Shown: one piece after another, positions 21,263 through 31,021 of the stretch
Position numbering within the stretch: position 1 is the first letter of the stretch
Layout of the letters: the number at the start of each line of letters is the position of its first letter
Assembly: GCA_002110485.1 (NCBI GenBank)
Contig: MOWL01000024.1
Span: forward strand, 434,001-498,000
Origin: Emergomyces orientalis
Taxonomy: Eukaryota > Ascomycota > Eurotiomycetes > Onygenales > Ajellomycetaceae
Direction: 5' to 3'
DNA: 64,000 nt
Made by a program: the position numbers and the translations under genes
The notes under the pieces: model-generated
Database searches by the model: none
The model's input: the letters and a program-made list of their open reading frames with translations, nothing else
What the model was told of the DNA's origin: nothing

Positions 21263-22417
21263 ATGTATGTGTCTTCTTCCATTGGCGATTGCCCTCCCTT
21301 AAATTATCCCCCACAGATGACAGATGCTAAAACACTCCCCCCATTTTTTTCCCACAGGAATTCCACTCTCCTTTCTCCCTCCCCGGAGACCTACTGGGGC
21401 CAATTCGAGGAAATCTCAAAGTACAATGTCCACCTGAACTTTGGTGAACGTCTGTGGGCGGCCTGGTATGCTTACATGCAAAACGATGTCCTTGCAACGG
21501 GCATTTTGTCCTTCGTGATGCATGAGATCGTCTACTTCGGCCGCGCTCTCCCCTATATCATCATGGACAGAATACCTTATTTCCACAAATATAAGATCCA
21601 AAGCGTATGTTTTAAATGAGAGAAAAAAAAAAAAAAAGAACCCTACTCGCTAAATTTTATCTCGTATTACTTTTAATGCTAATGTATAAATTATTCCATC
21701 ACAGAATAAAATTCCGACTCTGAAGGAACAATGGAATTGCGCCAAACTAGTCCTCCTCAGTCACTTCACTGTCGAACTTCCACAAATCTGGTACGTCCCT
21801 TAAAACCAAAATAATATTATATATGTATGTTTTTCACTTACACTTTCACCAGGTTCTTCCACCCAATGGCTCAATACTTCGGCCTGGACACTGGCGTCCC
21901 CTTCCCCTCCGCCTGGACGATGGCCTACCAAATCGCAATCTTCTTCGTCCTCGAGGACGCCTGGCACTACTGGTCCCACCGCGCCCTGCACTGGGGTCCC
22001 CTCTACCGTTCCATCCACAAGATCCACCACCAATACTCTGCCCCCTTCGGCCTTGCTGCCGAATACGCCTCTCCCATCGAAGTTTTGGTCCTAGGCATCG
22101 GCACTGTCAGCTCGCCCATACTCTGGTGCGCGATAACCGGCGACCTGCATATCCTCACCATGTACATCTGGATCGTTCTGCGTCTGTTCCAAGCCATCGA
22201 CGCGCATAGCGGCTACGAATTCCCCTGGAGTTTGCATCATTTCCTCCCTGTCTGGGCCGGCGCGGATCACCATGACGTCCACCATGAGAAATTCATCGGC
22301 AACTTTTCGAGTAGCTTCCGGTGGTGGGATTATTGTCTTGATACTGAGTACACCCCCGAAGCTGTGAAGAGGTGGAGAGAGAAGAAGCTGGAGCAGGCGG
22401 CGAAGAAGGCGCAATAG
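21263..22417 (+). CDS. ERG25: Methylsterol monooxygenase (C-4 sterol methyl oxidase), 299 aa, 4 exons
   Basis: Acts in ergosterol synthesis in the endoplasmic reticulum, oxidising the C-4 methyl groups of 4,4-dimethylzymosterol with a di-iron centre. The histidine boxes of the fatty-acid-hydroxylase family are all present: HRALH (residues 154-158), HKIHH (167-171) and HDVHH (252-256), among membrane segments such as MAYQIAIFFVL. My exon model is 21263-21264, 21358-21604, 21705-21790, 21853-22417 (900 nt). The joints restore KIQSNKIPTLKEQW and QIWFFHPM. The start codon is split: AT ends exon 1 and G begins exon 2, giving MNSTLLSP. The first intron is 93 nt, in frame and free of stops, so retention would insert 31 residues after the initiating Met. 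An in-frame stop (TAG) lies just upstream. The N-terminus is inferred; the rest is firm. Confidence 0.93.
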
Positions 22418-23226
22418 TTCAAATTTCTTCATTTTCCACCCGCCCCCGGCGTCCTTCCTCGCTCCCGCGCAGAGATTTCAGGCTTGGCTGGGCCTTTTTG
22501 CTCAGTCGTTTGTTATTTCCATCATCCTCCTTGTACCAATCGTAGCACTAGGCTATCGCGATTTTCTCTTTATTTGTTCTTCTCATTTCTTTTTTTTCTT
22601 GTTACTTTTGGGTTCACCGCCCATAACGGGCTATTTATCTGTTTATTCATTTCTCTGGAGTATTGATGCTGCCTAAGCCCACATTACCCACCTACCCACC
22701 AAACCCCTTTGTTCATACTTAATTACCCTTGTCATCACCACATAATTTTTTGTAATCGTATTATATAATCCCTGTTTTGTTCGGAGGGTTTCATAACCTT
22801 GTTCTTTTTCTTGCTCTTTTCGTTTTCTTTTCGTTCGCATTGTTATTATTATAGATTAGATGAAGTATTAAAATATATGAATTAATGGATTCAGAAAAAA
22901 GAGAAATATCAAACACCTGTGTCAGTAATAGCAGTGATTGTAAGTTGTTAATGGCAAATATGAACGAACTTATCAAAAAGCGTTTGTCTTGGCATGAGCG
23001 GCCCCAGCTCCAATTGACTTACGTAAGCCATGTGATACTTTTTGCCTGTCTGAATCTAAAAAAAAAAAAAAAAAATATGTGAAATATCCTCCGTCCAGCT
23101 CCAAACTCCACTGCCATCCCCTCCCCTCCAGCTTAGAAATCTGAGCGCTATTAGGAATATTTCTATTCCATCTGCCAATTATTTTCCCTCCCTATTTCTC
23201 TGCTGCCTTGGAGAAGACTAGAAGAC
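22418..23226. other. Intergenic ERG25-FCF1
   Basis: T-rich 3' flank of ERG25, then AT-rich DNA with an A-run at 23059-23075 and pyrimidine-rich promoter-like sequence before FCF1. No gene seen. Confidence 0.5.
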
Positions 23227-24170
23227 ATGGGCATCCAGAAGAGAATTCGCAAGTTCGCTCAGGTTCGTTCTTCGATTCTTGCAACTCCCAGCGGAAAAAA
23301 GTGCTCGAAAGATCTAACAGATTAATGATATTACAGGTGAAAAGAGCGATTGGTAGCCGTGATAGTCGATTGTACGTTACCTTCACTGGCTCAAAAAAGG
23401 GGTCAAATGGGCCAGTTACCTTCGTCAAAGCTAATCAGCTATACCAAACCCTAGAAAACAGAACCAAGCAAAGGCACCACAAAAGGGAAAAGACGAGAAG
23501 AAGAAAGATGATCTTGTTCGAGAAATGTGACATCATCTACACCCCGAAAACACCTCACCATCTCCATCACGACCACCCATCGCTAACATAATACCCCCAC
23601 ACCAAACAAATACAGCCCCCAAGTCTCCTCCGCCCTCTTCTTCCAATACAACACAGCCTTAACCCCCCCTTATTCCGTCCTAGTCGACACAAACTTCCTC
23701 TCACACACCGTCCAGCACAAGCTCGAAGTCATTCCGACAATGATGGACTGCCTCTACGCCAAATGCATCCCCATCGTGACGGACTGTGTGCTGGCCGAGT
23801 TGGAGAAGCTGGGCCCCAAATACCGCATTGCGCTGCGCATCGCGAAGGACCCGCGTTTTGAGAGGCTCAAGTGTGACCATAAGGGCACGTATGCGGACGA
23901 TTGCCTTGTTGATCGGGTTATTAAGCATCGGGTTTATATTGTGGCGACGAATGATAGGGATTTGAAGAGGAGAATTCGGTGGGTTTTGTTCTTTTTTTTT
24001 TCTTTCTAGTCTTACGAAAATCACCTTTTTGGGATGGTTTGGTGGATTTTATGGCGATGCTGACTTTTTTTCCTTTTAACTGGTATAGGAAAATCCCTGG
24101 TGTGCCAATTATGAGCGTCGCGCGGGCCAAGTATGTTATTGAACGACTGCCCGATGCGCCGGAGAAATGA
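23227..24170 (+). CDS. FCF1: rRNA-processing endonuclease FCF1/Utp24, 195 aa, 5 exons
   Basis: A PIN-domain nuclease of the small-subunit processome that cleaves pre-rRNA at sites A1 and A2 in the nucleolus. The start MGIQKRIRKFAQ and VKRAIGSRDSRL are typical. The PIN domain begins with PPYSVLVDTNFLSHTVQ, continues with MMDCLYAKC...TDCVLAELEKLG and DHKGTYADDCLVDRV, and ends with VYIVATNDRDLKRRIRKIPG. The acidic residues (DTN, E in AELEK, DD, ND) match active homologs. Exons: 23227-23262, 23337-23371, 23455-23526, 23616-23978, 24089-24170 (588 nt; yeast 189 aa). The donor of intron 3 reads GTGACATC, a weak match to the fungal consensus, but the junction gives VREIPQVSSALFFQYN as expected. Confidence 0.93.
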
Positions 24171-25328
24171 ACCCTACATCTTCTCTCCTTACGAATTATC
24201 GGATTTGGGATGGGATATCTGTCGCACGGCTGTCGATTTTTGTATCCCTCGGTTGCCTGGTGGGCTTGGTGCTAGCTATATTGATTTGCTTTCAGGATTG
24301 GCAGCAACATCTCAATCAACGGGAACATGTGATGGCCTGACGAAACGCGGACTTCGGAGCATTTTGTGTTTTGCTATTCACGCCATACGGTAATGGGACC
24401 TCAATAGCCCCATTTTGCCTCCCCCGATAAAAAATTCCACTCTGTCGCGTGGCGTGACATTGGTGAGGATCCTGGTGATTCCGGTGCGGACGGATACACG
24501 GCATTCGCTCACCAGTTGCCGCCATTTCCGTATCCCGGTGTAATAAACCCGCGAAGTAGCTGTTGGCATGTTTCTTAAGAGTTTGGGTCCCTGCATCGAC
24601 GGACCGTTGGAAGCCAGAGTACATGTTTTGAACAAACTATATGAGAGTATACCTCCGAGTGTGGCTGAGGGGTCATGCATTACCGAGTCTCGCCGGAAGT
24701 AGGTCTATGTATGTACAGTACATTGACCTGGTATGGTCTGATCTATTGCTTTCTGGGGGGTTAATGCAGTTTGATATATGTATATTAAAAATGATAATTC
24801 TAATGTGAAAAATAGATTATGAACTGGTTGGCTTATTTCTGTGTGAATGTGTGAAGATATTCTCCTGGTGGGTTCTTGATTGAGTGTCATAGTATTCTAC
24901 TGTATAGCACAACCAAACAATCTAAATTATATCCTAATATGTGCGGAATGAAATGCCTGGAGCTGGGCGGAAACTTTGGGGTTGCTTCCGAGGCTGAGGA
25001 CCCAGGCTTCATCACGTGGAGATAAGATAAACAATATTCTGTCGCGCCATCTGGGGATTTATTATAGATTTGCAGAAGAGAAACACAGCACCTTCTATGC
25101 AATTTTACCCCAATTGCAGTCATCCATATCAATAGCAGTCAATATTCCCACCGCGAGAAGTTTATGATACATACGTATGTATAAGCCACATGACAGGTGC
25201 AAGCTGGGGCAAACGAAGCAAACCACCACCCTTTTTCCTCCCCTCCACCCGCTCCTCCAACCCTCCAACCTCACCGCATTTCCAACGCCCCAACATAACC
25301 AACGAGATCTCATGAGCTGCCGGTACAG
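24171..25328. other. Intergenic FCF1-asteroid gene
   Basis: No gene recognised. An ATCACGTGG box followed by AGATAAGATAA lies at 25011-25029, about 300 bp upstream of the next start codon. Confidence 0.5.
25011..25029 (+). promoter_or_regulatory. E-box plus tandem GATA motif upstream of asteroid-like gene
   Basis: ATCACGTG is a bHLH/SREBP-type core. The adjacent GATAAGATA gives two WGATAR sites, the target of fungal GATA factors. The site is inferred from motif and position only. Confidence 0.3.
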
Positions 25329-27621
25329 ATGGGGATCCGATATTTGACACAACATCTCCTGCCACACGCACAGACCGTCTGGTTGCGAAATACAAAGAAT
25401 CATGACCAGAACACTAAAAACATCAGCTGTGTGGTGGTCGATGGGCCAGCATTGGTATACCATGTCTACGACCGATTGCTGTCATGGAGCGAAGTGCACT
25501 TGAATGTCGTGGATGCGCAACCATCCGCGAATGAAGTTAGCATTGGCGTCATGCAGTTTTTGTTGTGCTTGAGGAGGTTGGATGTTAGGATGTGCGTCTA
25601 TATTTACAATTGATTCATTCTATGGTTTAATGGAAGCTTCTTCTCTTGGTTTTTAGCTATGGCCTACTAACGATTGCAACTATCCTTATAATAGCGAAAA
25701 GATATACTTCGACGGCGCCCTGCCGCTCGCAAAACGGCCCATACGCCTCCAGCGGATGGAGGGAACCAGACAGCAACTCCAAAAGCTCTGTCGCGATACG
25801 GCAGGGGGTTTCAAAGCGCCCAGCATCCGCAGAAAGCCCATAGATATCCAGCCGGATAAAATATTCGGCCGACGTCCGTTATACGCTCGTTTCAAGATCT
25901 TGCCGGAAACGGCGTTCATGATTCCGACTGTTATTGAAGATCTGAAATATCGATGGAGTCTGGAGGAAGTTAGGAGATGCACCGCCTCTGCTCCAGAGTT
26001 ACAGGAAGTTATTGCGATTATTGGGGCATGTGGAAATAATGAAAATAATGATGATAATGAGAGTAGTAGTAGTAGTAGTATATTTGCGGGAATAACGGAG
26101 GTTGTCCCCGGGGAAGCTGATGGGTACTGTGCAATTGCGGCAAGGGACTGGGGTTGTGCGGTTCTCACAGGCGACTCTGACCTGCTCGTGCATGACCTTG
26201 GTGCGGAAGGGTCAGTGATATTCTTCGATTCGATTGAAATGGGTGACATCCTGCAAAATGAAAAGCCAGTAGGCAAGGAGCCAGATACTACAAGTATAAA
26301 AATAAGCATACGAGCAACACAATTACGCCCCGCGACAGTCACCAAGAAACTGGGCGTGGTGAGTTTCCAGCGACTTGCCTATGAGCTGAAAAGGGATTCG
26401 CGTGCGTCGTTTTCGACAATCATCCAGCGCGCCAGGAGTGACACGGGTGTCGTTGAGAAAAGCGCCAAATATATATCGTTTATGAAGGAGTATGAGCTCA
26501 GCAGTGATGAGGCCACTGCCGCCTGCGCGCGGATTTCAAATTTCAACGGCGTCGTCACGGATCCCAAGCTGTCCGAGTTATATGCGCAGTATGAACTACC
26601 CACTTTCACAGTGCCTGAGGAAGGGGCACATGTTTATCTTCCAGTTCTAATTGAGCGTCATGATCGACGCGCCGTGTGGACGCAGGGGAGCGAATTACGA
26701 TTAATCGCCTACTCACTGCTAAATCTGAGGTACCCTCCAGGGGAGAAGGGACGGCGGAAGGAGGCTGTGATAGAGCATATGCGCAAGGGGCAGCGGATAA
26801 CCCCTATCTCGCTAACGCTCCTGACACAAAAGGAGGTGGAACAGAGACTCGAAACCTTTTTGGCGCAGGTTAATGTCCTTGTTTCGTCTATTTGTAATGA
26901 TAATGAAGTGGATGATGGTGTTGAGGGTGTTCGCGACCCTGCCGCCTTCTGGAGCTTTTTTGCTTTATATGACATCCTCGCCCGCATGGGTGGGGAGGAA
27001 AGACCGAGTGTAGGAAAGCTGCGTAGGTTCTTGGAACAGGGGTATTGTGGGGAGAAGCTGGAATGGGATGATATTCACCTCCATGCCCAGATGCAGGCGG
27101 TGCTGTACTCGCTGAGGTTGTTGAAGGAAGTGCTTGTTGTGGATGAGGAGTCCACGGAGTCGCTTTTTGGTGACAAATTGGTCGAATTGATAAATGAAGC
27201 GGCTGGGGTATTGAGCGACTTACCGTGGATGCGGGATACTACTCAGCGGAGGGGTGGGATTAGCGGGGATGAAAACGGGGAGGACGCGCGCTGGATGGTT
27301 GAAAGGTTGTTTTCTCTTCTCAATGAAGAAGGAGAAGGAGAAGGAGAGGAGCTGGATGGGGATTCAATTGAAGGGCCGGGCCGGTTGGATGTCTCTTCTC
27401 ATAACCAGAGTGATCTTGGCCAGGTTAATCCTTCTATGGCTGATGCGAGACAGGTATGGGTATTAGCGTCGACTTTGCCAAGCGGCAAGAAAAGGAAGAA
27501 GAGGAGGACGAGCAGTGCAGGAACGCAAGAAACAGCACCGATGACCGCGAGAAGAAAAGGGAGTGGAAGTAAACCGAAGCAGACGATGAACATGTATGAT
27601 ATCCTCCGACAGGTTGATTGA
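25329..27621 (+). CDS. Asteroid / XPG-like nuclease domain protein, 729 aa, 2 exons
   Basis: The N-terminus MGIRYLTQHLLPHAQTVWL, followed by VVVDGPALVYHVYD, is the XPG-N-like start of asteroid (ASTE1) proteins. The second nuclease half contains EVVPGEADGYCAIAARDWG and VLTGDSDLLVHDL, the acidic metal-binding residues of FEN1/XPG nucleases. These proteins are predicted flap/PIN-type nucleases; human ASTE1 acts in DNA end processing. Exons are 25329-25591 and 25695-27621 (2190 nt), with GTGCGT donor and AG acceptor. The joint gives LDVRIEKIYFDGALP, matching the conserved FDG motif. The long C-terminal part is Asp/Glu-rich and ends in a Lys/Arg-rich tail (KKRKKRR), likely a nuclear localisation signal. 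The poly-Ser tract near 26065-26080 is low-complexity. Confidence 0.87.
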
Positions 27622-27966
27622 TTTGTGATTTGTGATCATGTGTACACAATCTGAATGAAGTACTTTAATAAAATAAACCTTCAACTCCCACCCAATGATA
27701 CCCATTGCACTGCTGATAGATACCGCGATCAGTAAAATGAACCCCATGCTCTTGCTCAGGAAAGCTCAAAGGGAGTTGACAAAAATAAAGAAGCGAAATT
27801 CAAGTATATATATAAAAATAAAGGGACAATCAATAATACAATCAACGGCCGCTCAATACTTAAAACATAAGACAACGTAAACGAAAATCACATCTTGACA
27901 TCACATTCCCGTAGAAAAGAAGAAATGAAACAAGACCAAAAAAAGCAAAAATGAAGATCGTTACAC
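27622..27966. other. Short convergent intergenic region
   Basis: AT-rich 3' flanks of the convergent asteroid-like and membrane-protein genes; no further signal. Confidence 0.5.
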
Positions 27967-28809
27967 TCATAAGCTCTCTCTAAACGCGCTCTTTCGATCC
28001 GCTGATCTCCCTCGCTTACCAGCGGCAGTAGCAGCACCATCGCCATCAGCAGCAGCAGCAGCAGCAGCAGCCCTTTCACTTCCCACCTCCGGTCGCGGAC
28101 TAACATCTCTCAAATGACTCGGTTCCACCTCATCCGCAAAGGGATTTTCTCGAAGAGTACTGACACCACTCTGTCCACCAAACGACGGCTCCCGGCTGCG
28201 GCTCCTCCCCCTTTCAACCTCCTGCTCCGGCTCGCCCGCATGCAAATCCACCGTTATCGTACTGGCAGTCGGCAAAACCCGGGCCCCAGCACCAGAGCCA
28301 GGCTCACCAGCCTCCGCTCTACCACCCATCTCATACGGTCCGCTCCCCGCTCCAGACCTTGACATGCCCAACTCTTGTTCCTCATAATACCGGCCGCCAG
28401 CCCCTCCATACCCGCCCTCCCCGACGCGCGAATCCCAAATCTCATCGTGCGCATAACCACCACCACCATAACCCGACCCACCCGTACCAACACCACCACG
28501 ATGATGTCCTCCACCAGCACCAGGATCTAAGGGTACCTCATAAGCGCCTCGCGCCGTCCGTCGGTTGCGCACGGCATCCCATTTATCCCTAAACCAGTCC
28601 CCAATGCCGCCGGTGCGCGGGGTTGGGTAACTGCTGTCTCTGTGGTACTGTGAGGAGGAAGAGAAGGCAGAGGTGAAGGGGATGTATGATTTTAAAGGGG
28701 GTGGGGGGAGCCCGGAGCGGTGGGCGCGGAAGTGGGTGAAGGCTATCCAGGCGATGTAGGCAGCGAGGAGGAGGAGGAGGATTATTATGAAAACGAGGAA
28801 CCAGCGCAT
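27967..28809 (-). CDS. Small single-pass membrane protein with low-complexity tail, 280 aa
   Basis: The frame opens with one strong membrane anchor (FLVFIIILLLLLAAYIAWIAF, residues 4-24). The HFRAHRSGLPPPPLKSYIPF motif follows, which I associate with a conserved Eurotiomycete family sometimes labelled acid phosphatase-like, though no phosphatase motif is visible. The rest is a Gly/Tyr/Ser-rich, Arg-containing cytosolic or lumenal tail with a poly-Ala run (GCT repeat at 28048-28070) and a conserved-looking ENPFADEVEPSHLRDVSP segment. NPF can bind EH domains, so endocytic sorting is possible but only inferred. No intron is needed. Function unknown. Confidence 0.78.
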   Translation of the reverse strand: MRWFLVFIIILLLLLAAYIAWIAFTHFRAHRSGLPPPPLKSYIPFTSAFSSSSQYHRDSSYPTPRTGGIGDWFRDKWDAVRNRRTARGAYEVPLDPGAGGGHHRGGVGTGGSGYGGGGYAHDEIWDSRVGEGGYGGAGGRYYEEQELGMSRSGAGSGPYEMGGRAEAGEPGSGAGARVLPTASTITVDLHAGEPEQEVERGRSRSREPSFGGQSGVSTLRENPFADEVEPSHLRDVSPRPEVGSERAAAAAAAADGDGAATAAGKRGRSADRKSAFRESL

Positions 28810-31021
28810 TTTGTGCGGTTGTTACGAGTTTGGAAGATATATACCCAGGTATATGTATTTGAAGAGGGGAGGGATTTGTTTTGTGGGTTTATGAGGAGTG
28901 TTTCAGGCCGTCTAGCAATAATAATAATAGTAGTATAATAGTGCTTTTATCAATGCTCGTTCGAGCGAGTAGACAGCTGGCTAGCTATGCCTGGCTGGCG
29001 GTGGATATTGGTTTGGATGCATGGGCGAGAAGATACAGAATAGTAGGTGCATGTGAATGCGTACTAGTCTGCTGGTGTAAGTGGGCCAAGCCAAAGCAAT
29101 ATGATGAATATAAGAAGAGCAACAGGATAGATACTGGGAATGAGAGACAATGAGAGAGACACAGAGAGAGAGTGAGAGAGGCACGGAGAGAAAGTTGTAA
29201 GAGAGTTAGTTGTATGAAGCTGAGGTTGAAGTTGAAGTTGGAATGCTGACATTCTCCCGCTTGACGCTGCTTCCGGTTTGGGCCAGAACAAGGCGGCGTT
29301 TCTTGGCGCGCGGATATCAGAGCGCGGACTAGACTGTTTTGGGAATAGCGCTGCGTGGCAGTCTCAGCCGCATCTTTCTTTCTCATTTTATATTTGCTTA
29401 GCGGTCTATAAATAGTTAGGAAATATTAGATTAATTAACAAATTCTTTTTAGTTATATGCCCGATGGTTAGTTAACGTAAACACCTGCGTACATATCTAC
29501 ACATGTACGTTGTCTATCTGCATGGATAGTACTTGGGGAATTAGATTTTCCTACCCTGGAAAATAATATGAAAGGATTGTTGCTTTGTCCTCGCCTCATC
29601 CTCCCTCTAGCTATCCACCTACAGAGCACATCGTCAATTCAGTCAAGTTTATGTGATGTTCAGCTGTTTCTGCCTTGGTCATGCAAATGCGGCATGATGC
29701 TTTAAATGTAGGGAGGGATGGGATCATCCTCCCCTCTTTTCAATGCTTCTTATTTCTTTGCTACTTGCTTTTCATTTCTCAAAACTGGGTATTGCTTCCA
29801 AATCTTTTATGGCAAGATATACAGCTTCACAATGATTATTTTCGCTGCTGAAGCCTAAACACGTTGCGTGAGAATATTTGGCCATCAAAAGAACCACACA
29901 AGGAACAAACTCAATCCAAAGAGGCAGGCAAATAAATCTATTCCAAATTTTGGCTTGTGGCCAAAATAATTGAATAATGCAAGGAGCGGATGAATCCGAA
30001 GGAAAAAGAAATCTTAAAATGAAGGGGACACTTGCCAATTGCTCTCTGTCACGCTATTAAGTCCATTGCGCAGGATTTGGTGTATTCGTTTCGGACTGTC
30101 GTGGCGGTTGCTGTCTTATCCCAAATGTCCACGCCTTTCTCGGTCTTCCTCGTCGTCGAACGTTGCTCCCCAGAAGACTTGATCGCCTCACCCTCTTTCG
30201 ACCTGGTTTCAAGTGTGACCCGTTTTACGTCGTCGTCCGTGAGCAGGGCATCCCGCTTCTGTTTGTCTCTTAGAAGTTTCCGAACGCCTGTACCAATGGA
30301 CTTGGCCTGCCCATACTTCTAATCGTGGATTGAGGATCATGATGGTGGAGAAGGAAAATGAAGATGCCTTTGATTACCTTCCCAAGCTGATTGAGCGAAG
30401 TTTAACGGCCCGCAAGGACTTGAGAGCTGGTTTTTGCATGTTGTGGAAGTAGCTTGCTCACTGTATTAAGGAAAATATGTTTGCCTATAGAGGGAAATAT
30501 TCTGCTCCTTGTTCGAAATGCGAATGAATGGCTACCGCATTGTCGAAATTTTATTCAAAAGGGGGGAGCTATCTCATCGGTAGCTACTATGTTATTCAAG
30601 AAACACGATGAATTTAGAGGATTTTTACTTGGGACACGACGCAATGGCTACGATTGATTTTGCCGAGCTGCAGAAGTGATCGAGAGATTGGCGTGGTTAG
30701 TGGGATGTGTGGGTATGAGAGTCACCCGAATCGAGAAAATTACTTTGCATGGCAGAAAAAGTCGATGTCAGCACTTGAACAGGTGAGAAGAAAAATGTAC
30801 AAAACTGTCATAGAACTCTCCGTAGAGGAACATCTCCTCTAGCCCCCCGCTTAGGGTAAATTGAGCGTCTCACCCAAGTCTCTCCCACACCACCTATCAC
30901 ACCTAGGTGAGGCTGGGGAGAGAGTAAAGCGTTATGTCTCCAGCGTGGTTCCGGGGGCTACTGTTAAAATGAAACATGTGGGAAATTCCAGGTTTCCTCT
31001 CGACTAAATAAGGTATATCAT
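28810..31021. other. 2.2-kb intergenic region
   Basis: 28810-29400 is the promoter side of the membrane-protein gene, with a purine-rich (AGAG)n stretch near 29140-29190. On the minus strand, 30330-30055 has an open, charged frame (KLLRDKQKRDALLTDDDVKR) without start or family match, possibly a gene fragment. A 120-bp block with inverted ends lies at 30841-30960. No supportable gene. Confidence 0.5.
30840..30961. repeat. Possible miniature inverted-repeat element, about 120 bp
   Basis: TAGCCCCC at the left end and GGGGGCTA at the right end form short inverted termini around a GC-richer core. No clear target duplication, and no second copy in this window. Confidence 0.3.

Noticed and set aside
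25686..26345. Long minus-strand frame of 219 aa
   Set aside because: It is the antisense shadow of the asteroid-like gene, whose domain motifs are on the plus strand.
30032..30322. Possible kinase fragment on the minus strand
   Set aside because: The charged frame (KLLRDKQKRD) has no start and no kinase motif that I can name; kept only as a remark in the intergenic entry.
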